A DNA stretch of 64,000 nt from Bradyrhizobium liaoningense (GTDB lineage: Bacteria; Pseudomonadota; Alphaproteobacteria; Rhizobiales; Xanthobacteraceae). The stretch's first letter is position 1; every line of letters begins with the position of its first letter. The notes below the pieces were generated by a model. That model had not been told where the DNA came from and did not search any database. It saw only the letters and a program-made list of their open reading frames with translations. Where the stretch lies: assembly GCF_018130825.1 (NCBI RefSeq), contig NZ_JAFCJS010000002.1:1031961-1095960 (forward strand). The letters are read 5' to 3'. Both the position numbers and the translations under genes were made by a program. Positions 25,416-34,002 of the stretch are shown piece after piece.

Positions 25416-26132
25416 TTACGCCACTGGCCCGATCGCCGCATCGGCGAGCGCCTTCAGGGTCGGGAAATGGAAGTCGGGCTTGGTCAGCGTCTCCACCGCA
25501 GGCGTGCCGCCGAAGCCGGCGATGCCCTGGCGGCGCTCGATCCAGCACACCTTGTAGCCGAGCTTCCGCGCGATCCCGATGTCGTGATACTGGCTCTGCG
25601 CGACGTGCAGGATGTCGGATTGCTTGTAGCCGAAGGCGGACTGGCGGCCCTTGTTGTAGGCGAAGAATTCCGGGTTCGGCTTGGCAACGCCGGTGTCGTC
25701 GGCGCAGACGGTATCGTCGAAGGGATTGCCGAGCGCGTGCGCGTAGCAGGACAGCGCGACGCGGTCGGCATTGGTCATCGCGACCAGGCGGAACTTCGTG
25801 CGCAGCCGCTTGAGCGCCTCGACGGAATCGGAGAACGGACCCCAGCGCAGCACGGCGAGCTGGAACACGTCGCAGGAGGCGTCATCCGCCGGCAGCCCGA
25901 GCTCCTGCGCGAGATAGCGGTAAACGTGAAACATCACCTCGCTCGAGCGCTCATAATGCTTGTCGCGGCCGCGCTTGTAGGATTCGAAGATCTTGTCGTC
26001 GCTGAGCTCGGCCGGCGTCTTGCCCGAGATCCTGCGCACCGCGGAGAGCACGCCGGTCTCGAAATCGATCAAGGTGCCGACGACGTCGAAGGTGAGGACC
26101 TTGAAATTGCTGAACGCGGCTTGGGTGGACAT
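25416..26132 (-). CDS. HAD-superfamily hydrolase, haloacid dehalogenase type II-like
   Basis: A 238-residue HAD protein. The nucleophile is D16 (KVLTFDVVGTLID). Motif II lies at AMTNADR and the later acid motif around ADDTGVAKPNPEFF. It resembles 2-haloacid dehalogenase type II more than phosphatases. In an importer operon it may instead be a phosphatase or a damage-control enzyme. The start at 26132 follows AGAGAAGA. It lies 15 bases before the flavoprotein. Confidence 0.75.
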   Translation of the reverse strand: MSTQAAFSNFKVLTFDVVGTLIDFETGVLSAVRRISGKTPAELSDDKIFESYKRGRDKHYERSSEVMFHVYRYLAQELGLPADDASCDVFQLAVLRWGPFSDSVEALKRLRTKFRLVAMTNADRVALSCYAHALGNPFDDTVCADDTGVAKPNPEFFAYNKGRQSAFGYKQSDILHVAQSQYHDIGIARKLGYKVCWIERRQGIAGFGGTPAVETLTKPDFHFPTLKALADAAIGPVA

Positions 26133-26167
26133 ATCGTTTCTTCTCTCGGGTTGGATGGGGCTTGAGT

Positions 26168-27250
26168 TCAATCCCCCACCCTGGGGACGACAATGGTGTC
26201 CTCGGGATGGAGCGTGACGGTAAGGCTGCCGCCGAGCGGCGGAATGCGGTGATAGGCCTGGTGGTAGCTCGGCTGGCGCAGGCTGAGCGCGATGCCGTCG
26301 GCGAGCGCGAGGAAAATGCGCAGGCTCTCGCCCTGGTAGACGATGTCGGTGACGGTTCCGGTCAGCCGGTTGCAGGCGGCATCCTGCGCGCCGTCGTCGA
26401 TCAGCAGCTTTTCGCTGTGCACGGCCAGCATCAGGGCATCGCCGTCGGGAATGGCGCGCGCGCTGCGCAGCAGGGCATTGCCGAGCGCGACGCTGGAGGC
26501 ATCGACGCGGCGGACCGGGAGCATCGTCGCTTCGCCGATGAAACTGGCGACGAAGGAATCGGCGGGATGATCGTGCAGCCGCGCCGGCTCGTCGATCTGG
26601 ATCAGCCGGCCGTCCTTCATGACGGCAACGCGGTCGCTCATGGTCAGCGCCTCGCGCTGGTCATGGGTGACATAGATAATGGTGGCGCCGATGCGCTTGT
26701 GCAGCGCGCGCAGCTCGATCTGCATGGATTCGCGCAGCTGCTTGTCGAGCGCGGAGAGCGGCTCGTCCATCAGGATCAGGCGCGGCTCGAAGATCATGGC
26801 GCGTGCGAGGGCCACGCGCTGGCGCTGGCCGCCGGAGAGCTGCGCGATGCCGCGCTCCTCATAGCCGGCAAGGCCGACCATGCTGAGCGCCGCGCGCACC
26901 TTGTCCGGCCACGAGGATTTCGGCAGGCGCCGCGCGCGCAGGGGAAAGGCGACGTTCTCGCCGACGCTCATATGCGGAAACAGCGCGTAGTTCTGGAAGA
27001 CGACGCCGATGTCGCGCTTGTGCGGCGGCATCCAGGTCACGTCGCGGCCGCCGAAGAGAATTGTGCCTGAGGTCGGCAGGATGAAGCCGCCCAGAATGCC
27101 GAGCAGCGTGGTCTTGCCGGAGCCGGAGGGGCCGAGCAGCGAGACGAATTCACCGGCGCCGACATTGAGCGAAACGTCGTCGAGGGCGCGAACGGCGCCA
27201 TAGGCCTTGCTGGCGGACCTGATCTCGACGCTTTCCGCTCGCTTGTCCAA
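26168..27250 (-). CDS. ABC transporter ATP-binding protein, PotA type
   Basis: A 360-residue ATPase with a C-terminal TOBE domain. Walker A is GPSGSGKTT, the signature LSGGQRQR, Walker B LILMDEPLSALD, and the switch His is in YVTHDQRE. No ATG fits. A TTG at 27250 with GAGG 7 bases upstream gives a family-length protein (starts LDKRAESVEIRSASKAYG). Further upstream open sequence is not homologous. It is first in the leftward importer operon and divergent from LysR. Confidence 0.87.
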   Translation of the reverse strand: MDKRAESVEIRSASKAYGAVRALDDVSLNVGAGEFVSLLGPSGSGKTTLLGILGGFILPTSGTILFGGRDVTWMPPHKRDIGVVFQNYALFPHMSVGENVAFPLRARRLPKSSWPDKVRAALSMVGLAGYEERGIAQLSGGQRQRVALARAMIFEPRLILMDEPLSALDKQLRESMQIELRALHKRIGATIIYVTHDQREALTMSDRVAVMKDGRLIQIDEPARLHDHPADSFVASFIGEATMLPVRRVDASSVALGNALLRSARAIPDGDALMLAVHSEKLLIDDGAQDAACNRLTGTVTDIVYQGESLRIFLALADGIALSLRQPSYHQAYHRIPPLGGSLTVTLHPEDTIVVPRVGD

Positions 27251-27387
27251 CGATCGACCTCGCCATGTCCCTGCGCTGGCGTGCCTCACTGCACGCCATA
27301 AGCCTGCTTTATAGACAGGGATTTGGGGCACTCGCGGCCGAAGCGTGCGCTGCACCAAATCTTCTCTCGAAGGCCCTGTCTTTAGGC

Positions 27388-27464
27388 TGTCATCCTCATG
27401 ACACCAGACTTGCGAAAACTCGGCAATTGCCAAATTCTCACCGCGCTCATAACATGACGTTATG
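27388..27464. promoter_or_regulatory. Divergent LysR/importer control region with several dyads
   Basis: Three symmetric elements lie between the ATPase gene and the LysR gene. TGTCAT-n4-ATGACA is at 27388-27403, GGCAATTGCC at 27422-27431 and CATAAC-n5-GTTATG at 27448-27464. The last has the T-N11-A geometry of LysR boxes and overlaps the putative LysR start at 27462. These are candidate sites for autorepression and activation of the importer operon. Confidence 0.55.
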
Positions 27465-28400
27465 CCCGAGCTCCGCCGCATGCTGCCGTCCAGTAACGCC
27501 CTGTTCGTCTTCGACGCAGCGGCGCGCAATGGCAGCTTCACCGCGGCCGCCGCGGAACTGAACGTGACGCAGCCGGCGGTGAGCCGGATGCTCGGCCAGT
27601 TCGAGGAGCATCTCGGCGTTCGCCTGTTCGATCGCAAGGCGGGCCGCGCGGTGCTCACCGAGGAAGGCGAGCTGCTCTATCGCCGCGTGCTCGAAGGCTT
27701 CCGCAGCATCGAGAGCGGGCTCGTCGAGATCGAGCGGCGGCGCAAGGGCACCGAGACGGTGACGCTGTCGGTCTCCTCCGCCTTCACCACGCATTGGCTG
27801 ATGCCGCGCATCGACAAGCTGCAGAAGCAGTTTCCGCAAGTGGATCTGCGCTTCCAGCTCATCTCCGGCGCGCTGCGCGGAGCGGTAGAGAATGTCGATC
27901 TCGGCATGCGCTTCCGCGATCGCGAAGAGCCCCCGTCCGGCGGCACGCTGATCATGAAGGAAGTGATGCTGCCGATGTGCAGCCCCGGCTATCTCGGCGA
28001 GACCGATCCGGCCGAGGGCAACACCATCATCCGCCTCGCCGAGACGCCGGGCGATTGGGCCGCGGATTACGCATCGCTTCTCTCCGGGCGCCGCGGCGCG
28101 GCCAAGGCGCTGAGCTTCACCGATTATGCCGTCGTGGTGCAGGCCGCCCTGCTCGGCCAGGGCATCGCGCTCGGTTGGCTGACGGTCGCCTCGCACTGGC
28201 TGCTGACCGGCGCGCTGGTGCCGGCCTCCGACACGCTCACCACCACGCGCCGCATCTGCGAATTCCTGCCGCCGCGCAACCGCCCGATGCGCCCGATCGC
28301 CGCCGAGATCCGCGACTGGATCATCGCCCAGATGAAAAGCGAGATCGCCGCGATCGACCGGCTCTATCCGAAGCTCGGCGCAATGGACGCGTGCTACTAA
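27462..28400 (+). CDS. LysR-family transcriptional regulator, GcvA-like
   Basis: A 312-residue regulator. The N-terminal HTH reads SSNALFVFDAAARNGSFTAA, then LNVTQPAVSRMLGQFEEHLG, typical of GcvA-like proteins, followed by a two-lobed effector domain. The ATG at 27462 has no clear ribosome site, and an ATG at 27480 (MLPSSNAL) is a reasonable alternative because a dyad covers the first. It is divergent from the PotABCD-like operon and probably controls it. Confidence 0.87.
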   Translation: MPELRRMLPSSNALFVFDAAARNGSFTAAAAELNVTQPAVSRMLGQFEEHLGVRLFDRKAGRAVLTEEGELLYRRVLEGFRSIESGLVEIERRRKGTETVTLSVSSAFTTHWLMPRIDKLQKQFPQVDLRFQLISGALRGAVENVDLGMRFRDREEPPSGGTLIMKEVMLPMCSPGYLGETDPAEGNTIIRLAETPGDWAADYASLLSGRRGAAKALSFTDYAVVVQAALLGQGIALGWLTVASHWLLTGALVPASDTLTTTRRICEFLPPRNRPMRPIAAEIRDWIIAQMKSEIAAIDRLYPKLGAMDACY

Positions 28401-28401
28401 T

Positions 28402-28556
28402 TTCCCCTCGCCCCGCTTGCGGGGAGAGGGTCGGGGTGAGGGGGAGTCTCCGCGGGGACGGTAAGAGTTTGGACTCGCGGAGAGTCCCCCTCACCCGGAA
28501 TCCGCGCTTTCAGCGCGCATTCCGGCCTCTCCCCGCAGGCGGGGAGAGGCGAAGAG
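28402..28556. repeat. Complex GC-rich inverted repeat (family D)
   Basis: A nested set of hairpins. CCCCGC-TTG-CGGGG at the left and CCCCGC-AGG-CGGGG at the right flank a long arm pair, GGGTGAGGGGGAGTCTCCGC (from 28434) and its near complement ending at 28496. CCGGAATCCGCG / CGCGCATTCCGG forms another hairpin at about 28496-28526. It separates convergent lysR and uxuA and probably terminates both. It resembles known dispersed bradyrhizobial repeats. Confidence 0.7.
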
Positions 28557-28573
28557 TTCCACGCTTGGCGCCT

Positions 28574-29764
28574 CTACCGATGCTCGATCGCCCTGATCGC
28601 GCCGCGCAGCTCGGCGAGGCCGCGGAGGCGGCCGATCGCGGTGTAGCCTGGGTTGGTGCGCTTGGTGGCGGCGAGGTCGTCGAGCATGCGGTGGCCGTGA
28701 TCGGGGCGGAACACGATGCTCTTGTCCGGTGAGCGCCGCGCGTTCTCCTTCAGCAGCGCCTTGAGCACCGCGACCATATCGACGTCGCCGTCGAGATGAT
28801 CGGACTCGTAGAACGACAGGCCGTCCGCCTCGCGCTTGGTCGCGCGCAGATGGGCGAAGGCAATGCGCGGGCCGAAGCGTTCCGCCATTTCAGGCAGATT
28901 GTTCTCCGCGCGCACGCCGAGCGAACCCGTGCACAGGCAGATGCCGTTCGCCTTCGACGGCACGGCATCGAACAGAGCCTGATAGTCGTCGGCGCTGGAT
29001 GCGATGCGCGGCAGGCCGAACAGCGGCCGCGGCGGATCGTCCGGATGCAGCGTCAGGGAGACGCCAAGCTGCTCGGCGACCGGCGCCACGCACGCAAGGA
29101 ACTCGGCGAGGTGCTGCCGCAGGATCTCTGGCGTGATGTCGCGATAGGTCTCGAGCCGGTCGCGGAATTGCGGGATCGTCATCGGCTCGGTGGTCGAGCC
29201 CGGCAGCGCGCTGGCGATGACCATGACGAGATAGTCGATATCGGCCTGGCTCATCTGGTCGAACAGCTTCTTGGCGCGCGCCTGCTGCTCGGGCGAATAT
29301 TCCTGCGCGGCGGCCGGGCGCTTCAGGATGTGCAGCTCGAACGCGGCAAAGCGATCCTGGTCGAAGCGCATGGCGCGGGCGCCGTTGGGCAACTCCCATT
29401 CGAGATCGGTGCGGCACCAGTCGACGACGGGCATGAAATTGTAGCAGATGATCTTGATGCCGGAGGCGGCGACCGCCTCCAGGCTCGCGATCCAGGCTTC
29501 GATAGACTTCGTCGCCTTGCCGCCGAGGCGCTTGACGTCGTCGGGGATCGGAATCGATTCCACCACCGACCAGGTCAGCTTTGAGCGGCCAGGCTGGCCG
29601 TTCTCGATAAAGTTCTTGCGCTCCTCGACCGCCTTGCGCGTCCAGGCTTCCCCGATCGGCACCTGATGCAGCGCCGAGACGATATCGCTCGCCCCGGCCT
29701 GCCTGACGTCGTCCAGCGAGACGGGATCATCGGGCCCGTACCAGCGCCATCCCTCCAGCATCAT
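28574..29764 (-). CDS. uxuA: Mannonate dehydratase
   Basis: A 396-residue UxuA-family enzyme (TIM barrel, metal-dependent), which dehydrates D-mannonate to 2-dehydro-3-deoxy-D-gluconate. The start MMLEGWRWYGPDDPVSL is the family N-terminus, with GGAG 8 bases upstream of 29764. Conserved stretches include CYNFMPVVDWCRTDLEWELP, LTLHPDDPPRP and FRPDHGHRML. The long open frame upstream of 29764 is the overlapping dehydrogenase read out of frame. It is the last gene of the leftward hexuronate operon. The length fits the E. coli protein. Confidence 0.93.
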   Translation of the reverse strand: MMLEGWRWYGPDDPVSLDDVRQAGASDIVSALHQVPIGEAWTRKAVEERKNFIENGQPGRSKLTWSVVESIPIPDDVKRLGGKATKSIEAWIASLEAVAASGIKIICYNFMPVVDWCRTDLEWELPNGARAMRFDQDRFAAFELHILKRPAAAQEYSPEQQARAKKLFDQMSQADIDYLVMVIASALPGSTTEPMTIPQFRDRLETYRDITPEILRQHLAEFLACVAPVAEQLGVSLTLHPDDPPRPLFGLPRIASSADDYQALFDAVPSKANGICLCTGSLGVRAENNLPEMAERFGPRIAFAHLRATKREADGLSFYESDHLDGDVDMVAVLKALLKENARRSPDKSIVFRPDHGHRMLDDLAATKRTNPGYTAIGRLRGLAELRGAIRAIEHR

Positions 29765-29778
29765 GCCCGTTCTCCTAA

Positions 29779-30828
29779 TCAGTTCGCAGTGAGCACGACC
29801 TTGACGCTCTGCGAGCGGTCGAGCGCCAGCCGCAGCGCATCCGGCGCGGTCGCCAGCGGCCGCTCGGCGGTGACCAGCGACAGCACATCGACGCTGCCGG
29901 CCGCAATCAGTTCCACTGCGGTCATGAACTCGAAGCCGAAGCGGAACGAGCCGCGCAGATCGATCTCCTTGGCCATCACGGCGTTCGACGGCGTCGGGAT
30001 CTGGCCGCCCGGCAGGTTGCCGATCTGCACCACCACACCGCCGCGCCTGACGATGCCGATCGCGCTGGCGAGGCCCGCGGCCGTGCCCGAGACCTCGAAG
30101 GCGACGTCGTAGGGGCGTGCGGCGGCCTGCGCCTTCAGGCCCTCCTCGCCAGTAGAGACGTTCTCGACATGGGAGGCGCCGAGCTTGGTCGCAAAGGCCA
30201 GCGGCGCCGGCGCGATGTCGGCCACCGTCACGTCGGCCATGCCGGCACGGTGCGCGGCGAGCATGGTCAGAAGCCCGATCGGGCCGGCACCGAAGATGAT
30301 GCCGCGCTTGCCCTCGATGTTGCCGGCGCGCGCGACCGCGTGCAGGCAGACCGAGAGTGGCTCGGCCAGCGCCGCGGCCTGATAGGAGACGTGGTCGGGA
30401 ATCTTCACGCACTGCGCCGGGATCGCGTCGAAGTAATTGGCGAAGCCGCCCTGCATATGCGGCGTCTTCGAGGCCGAGCCCATGAAGTAGATGTTCTCGC
30501 ACAGGTTCGGCCGGCCCTCGCGGCAGGCGACGCAATGGCCGCACCAGCGCGACGGGTTGACGGCGACGCGGTCGCCGACCTTCAGGTTGGCGGCAGTGCC
30601 GGAGATCTCCACGACCTCGCCCGAGATCTCATGGCCGAGCACCAGCGGCGACTTCACCACGAAGTCGCCGGTGCGGGCATGGCGGAAGTAGTGCATGTCC
30701 GAGCCGCAGATGCCGCCGGCGCCGAAGCGGATGCGCACCATGCCCGATGCCAGCTTGTCGAGCGGATGCTCGATCATGCGCAGGTCTTCGGGGCCGAACA
30801 GGGTTGCGGCGAGAGCAGTCGAGGTCAT
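29779..30828 (-). CDS. Zinc-dependent alcohol dehydrogenase, L-idonate/L-gulonate 5-dehydrogenase-like
   Basis: A 349-residue medium-chain dehydrogenase. The catalytic zinc ligands are in GGICGSDMH and GHEISGEV. The structural zinc cysteines are spaced in WCGHCVACREGRPNLC. The NAD motif is GAGPIGLL. The closest named families are L-idonate 5-dehydrogenase (IdnD) and L-gulonate 5-dehydrogenase (RspB-like). With mannonate dehydratase and fructuronate reductase in the same locus, oxidation of L-gulonate to D-fructuronate would feed directly into them. It overlaps the TRAP permease gene end by 4 bases. Confidence 0.85.
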   Translation of the reverse strand: MTSTALAATLFGPEDLRMIEHPLDKLASGMVRIRFGAGGICGSDMHYFRHARTGDFVVKSPLVLGHEISGEVVEISGTAANLKVGDRVAVNPSRWCGHCVACREGRPNLCENIYFMGSASKTPHMQGGFANYFDAIPAQCVKIPDHVSYQAAALAEPLSVCLHAVARAGNIEGKRGIIFGAGPIGLLTMLAAHRAGMADVTVADIAPAPLAFATKLGASHVENVSTGEEGLKAQAAARPYDVAFEVSGTAAGLASAIGIVRRGGVVVQIGNLPGGQIPTPSNAVMAKEIDLRGSFRFGFEFMTAVELIAAGSVDVLSLVTAERPLATAPDALRLALDRSQSVKVVLTAN

Positions 30829-32231
30829 TTGGAGAGTCCCATGTATTTAGGCAGCCAGAGGGTCAGTTCGGGAATGTAGGTGATCGCGATCAGCGCGAGC
30901 ATCAGCGGCACCAGCCAGGGCAGGATCGCGACCGTCGTGCGCTCGACCGAGAGCTTTGCGACGCGGGCGAGCACGAACAGCACCATGCCGAGCGGCGGAT
31001 GCAACAGGCCAATCATCAGGTTCAGCGTCATGATCAGACCGAAGTGGATCGGATCGATGCCGAGCTTGAGCACGATCGGCAGCAGGATCGGCACCAGGAT
31101 GGTAATCGCCGCCGTGGTGTCGATGAAGCAGCCCACGAACAGGATCAGCACGTTGGCGAGCGCCAAAAACACCCATTTGTTGTGGGTGATGCTGAGCATC
31201 CAGTCCGACAGCATTTGCGCGGCCTGCGACACCGTCAGCAGCCAGGCGAAGATCGAGGCTGCGGTCACGATGAACAGCACCGAGGCCGTGGTCTCGATGG
31301 TGTCGAAGGTCGCCTTCGCCACGGTCTTCAGCGTCATGGTGCGGTAGCGGATGAGGCCCAGGAACAGCGACCAGATCACCGCGGCGACCGCGGCTTCGGT
31401 CGGCGTGAACCAGCCGAGCGTCATGCCGCCGATCAGGATCACCGGCGCCATCAGCGCCATCACCGCCGAGAAGTCGAAGTACCAGTCGATAATGAGCAGC
31501 GTGCCGAGACCAATGACGACGGCCATATTGACCGAGAGGCCGGCGAGCACCATCAGCCAGATCGCCATCGGAAAAGCGAGCACGATGGCGATCTCGAGGC
31601 CGGCCGATCCGAGCTGCGGCCAGGAGAACGGCGTATCGCTGCCCCATTTGTTCTTGTGCGCGAAATAGGTGACGGTCGCCATCATCAGCAGCGTCATGAC
31701 GATGCCCGGGATGACGCCGCCCAGGAACAGCGCGCCGATCGAGACGTTGGCCATCATGCCGTAGATCACGAAGGGCAGCGACGGCGGAATGATCGGCCCA
31801 AGCGTTGCGGACGCCGCGGTGACGCCGACCGAGAATTCGGTGGAGTAGCCGTGGTCCTTCATCGCCTTGATCTCGATGGTGCCGAGGCCGGCGGCATCCG
31901 CGATCGCGGTGCCGGACATGCCGGAGAAGATCACCGAGCCGATGATGTTGACGTGGCCGAGGCCGCCGCGCATCCAGCCGACCAGCGCGACCGCGAATTT
32001 GTAGATGCGGCCGGTGACGCCGGCGATGTTCATGAGATTGCCGGCCAGGATGAAGAACGGCACGGCGAGCAGCGGAAAGCTCTCGACGCCGGCGATCATG
32101 CGCTGCGCCAGCGTGACATCAGGGGTCACGCCGCTGACCAGGATGTAGAGCAGCGACGACGCGGCCATGGAAATCGCCACGGGAACGCCGAGCAACATCA
32201 GGATGAGAAAGCCTCCAAGCAACAGCAGCAT
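30825..32231 (-). CDS. dctM: TRAP transporter large permease subunit (DctM)
   Basis: A 468-residue protein with about 12 hydrophobic segments, of the DctM family. The repeated GMSGTAIADAAGLGTIEIKAM and PPSLPFVIYGMM stretches are diagnostic. The ATG at 32231 lies 4 bases after the small-subunit stop. An upstream TTG in frame overlaps that gene and is less likely. It makes the sodium-driven channel of the TRAP importer for the sugar acid. Confidence 0.9.
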   Translation of the reverse strand: MLLLLGGFLILMLLGVPVAISMAASSLLYILVSGVTPDVTLAQRMIAGVESFPLLAVPFFILAGNLMNIAGVTGRIYKFAVALVGWMRGGLGHVNIIGSVIFSGMSGTAIADAAGLGTIEIKAMKDHGYSTEFSVGVTAASATLGPIIPPSLPFVIYGMMANVSIGALFLGGVIPGIVMTLLMMATVTYFAHKNKWGSDTPFSWPQLGSAGLEIAIVLAFPMAIWLMVLAGLSVNMAVVIGLGTLLIIDWYFDFSAVMALMAPVILIGGMTLGWFTPTEAAVAAVIWSLFLGLIRYRTMTLKTVAKATFDTIETTASVLFIVTAASIFAWLLTVSQAAQMLSDWMLSITHNKWVFLALANVLILFVGCFIDTTAAITILVPILLPIVLKLGIDPIHFGLIMTLNLMIGLLHPPLGMVLFVLARVAKLSVERTTVAILPWLVPLMLALIAITYIPELTLWLPKYMGLSK

Positions 32232-32235
32232 GACG

Positions 32236-32814
32236 TTACCCTTCAAAACCGTCGTAGGCGCCGGGACGTTCGAGGATCGAATAACCCTGTCGCAAATGTT
32301 GTATGGCCACCTGCACCGAGCGCACGAACATCAGCACGAAGCCCGCCAGCACGGCGTAATAGACGTAGTCCTTGGGCAGATTGATCGTCGTCATCGATTC
32401 ATCGCCGATGATCTGGATGTAGACCCAGACCAGCTTGATGGCGTAGCCGAAGAAAGCGATCCGGATCAGATCGATGATCGTCGACAGTGCGCGCGCCACC
32501 ACATGCGGCAGATAGCGGTAGACGAGGTCGACCTGGATATGCCGCGACAGCCGCACGCACATCGAGGAACCGATGAAGACCACGCCGATCAGGCAGTAGG
32601 TCGCGATCTCCTCGGTCCAGGCATAGCTGTCGTTGAGCACGTAGCGGGTGAAGAACTGGAGGAAGACGGCAAGCGCCATCACCCAGAAGATCGCCAGCGC
32701 CACCCAGTCCTCGAAAGCGTAGACGCCGAGATCGACCTTCGGCGCCGCCTCCTCCTCGAAGGTGTGGGCGATCTCGTCCGCAGTGATCTGCCGGTGTATT
32801 TCGGCGGTCGACAT
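32236..32814 (-). CDS. dctQ: TRAP transporter small permease subunit (DctQ)
   Basis: A 192-residue, four-helix protein of the DctQ family (LQFFTRYVLNDSYAWTEEIA is the diagnostic segment). The start at 32814 has GAGGAG 7 bases upstream. It sits between the binding protein (with a repeat in the gap) and the large permease, as in most TRAP operons. Confidence 0.9.
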   Translation of the reverse strand: MSTAEIHRQITADEIAHTFEEEAAPKVDLGVYAFEDWVALAIFWVMALAVFLQFFTRYVLNDSYAWTEEIATYCLIGVVFIGSSMCVRLSRHIQVDLVYRYLPHVVARALSTIIDLIRIAFFGYAIKLVWVYIQIIGDESMTTINLPKDYVYYAVLAGFVLMFVRSVQVAIQHLRQGYSILERPGAYDGFEG

Positions 32815-32840
32815 GGGTGTGCTCCTCAAACCTCTCCATT

Positions 32841-32950
32841 GTCATTCCGGGGCGGCTCGACGGGGCCGCGCAAAGCGCGGTCCCGAGAACCGAACCCGGA
32901 ATCTCGAGGTTCCGGGTTCGACGCTTCCGCGTCGCCCCGGAACGACGGGC
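32841..32950. repeat. Palindromic repeat between dctP and dctQ (family C)
   Basis: The ends GTCATTCCGGGGCG and CGCCCCGGAACGAC are inverted, and an inner pair AACCCGGAAT / GTTCCGGGTT flanks CTCGAG. The element lies inside the leftward TRAP operon, so it may reduce or process the transcript downstream of the abundant binding-protein message. Similar elements are scattered in bradyrhizobial intergenic DNA. Confidence 0.7.
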
Positions 32951-32953
32951 GCG

Positions 32954-33931
32954 TCACTTGACCGCCTGAATCCGCTCCCAGTCGGCCTTGCGGTAACCGA
33001 ACGTCTCGAACGGAACGTTCTTCAGCACGATGTCGCGGAACTCGTTCTTGTCGACCTCGGTCACGGTCAGGCCCTTTTCCTTGAAGAAGGCGACCAGCTT
33101 GGCCTCGTTCTGCTTGATCTCGTCGGTCGCTTTCGCGGCGGCCTCCTGCGCGACGTCGGTGAAGATCTTCTTGTCCTCGTCGCTGAGCTTCTTCCAGAGC
33201 GCGCCGGCGACCACCGTGTTGAGGTGGTCGACGATGTGGCCGGTCAGCACGATGTGCTTCTGCACCTCGTAGAATTTCTTGGCCTCGATCGTGGTCAGCG
33301 GGTTCTCCTGCGCCTCGACGGTGCCGTTCTGGAGCGCGAGATAGACCTCGGCGAAGGCGATCGGCGCGGTGTTGGCGCCGCAGGCGCGCGGCATTGCGAG
33401 ATAGGCCGGCACGTCGGGCACGCGCATCTTCAGGCCCTTGAGGTCGGCGCAGCTCTTGATCGGCTTGTTCGACGAGGTCTGGCGCACGCCGTAATAGGTC
33501 ACCGCGACGATGTGGTGGCCGCTCTTGTCCTCATAGCCCTTGGCGAGCTCCTTGAAGATGTCGCTCTTGGTGTAGGCGAGGAGATGGTCCGAGTCGCGGA
33601 AGGTGTAGGGATAATAGGTCACGCCGATCGGCGCGAAGCTCTTGGCCGCGAAGCTCGAGCCGGAGATGATGATGTCGACCGAGCCGAGCGAGAGGCCCTG
33701 GTTGATGTCGGCTTCCTTGCCGAGCTGCGAGGCCGGATAGACGTCGACCGTATAGCGCCCGTTGGTGCGCTTGCCGATCTCCTGCGCGGCCCAGACCGAC
33801 GCGGTGTGGAACGGCTCCGAGGTCTCGTAGACATGGGCCCATTTGAGCTTGGTCTGCGCCATACCGGCATGAGTGGTGGCAAACATCGCCGCGGCGGAGA
33901 CCGCGAGCATCATCGTCATCTTCTTCAACAC
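32954..33931 (-). CDS. dctP: TRAP transporter substrate-binding protein (DctP)
   Basis: A periplasmic DctP-family protein of about 325 residues. The signal peptide is KKMTMMLAVSAAAMFATTHAG with cleavage near MAQ, and the mature protein begins TKLKWAHVYETSEPFH. The ligand-carboxylate Arg region is LKGLKMRVPDVPAYL. A GTG at 33931 is preferred because GGAGGA lies 7 bases before it. An ATG at 33946 would place that ribosome site inside the gene. By context it binds an aldonate or hexuronate such as L-gulonate, D-mannonate or glucuronate. Confidence 0.87.
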   Translation of the reverse strand: MLKKMTMMLAVSAAAMFATTHAGMAQTKLKWAHVYETSEPFHTASVWAAQEIGKRTNGRYTVDVYPASQLGKEADINQGLSLGSVDIIISGSSFAAKSFAPIGVTYYPYTFRDSDHLLAYTKSDIFKELAKGYEDKSGHHIVAVTYYGVRQTSSNKPIKSCADLKGLKMRVPDVPAYLAMPRACGANTAPIAFAEVYLALQNGTVEAQENPLTTIEAKKFYEVQKHIVLTGHIVDHLNTVVAGALWKKLSDEDKKIFTDVAQEAAAKATDEIKQNEAKLVAFFKEKGLTVTEVDKNEFRDIVLKNVPFETFGYRKADWERIQAVK

Positions 33932-34002
33932 TGACTTTTCCTCCATCGTTCAAGTCTGCTTCTTGTTCGCCCGCACCTTAAGCGGATGCGGGCCGCCCAA
34001 TC

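Noticed and set aside
23106..26165. A 1019-codon open frame on the plus strand
   Set aside because: It is antisense to the SBP, flavoprotein and HAD genes, has no recognised domain and an Arg/His/Ala/Gly-rich composition, as expected from reading GC-rich codons backward.
30747..32384. A 545-codon plus-strand open frame with His/Asp/Arg repeats
   Set aside because: It is antisense to the hydrophobic DctM gene, which explains the charged composition.
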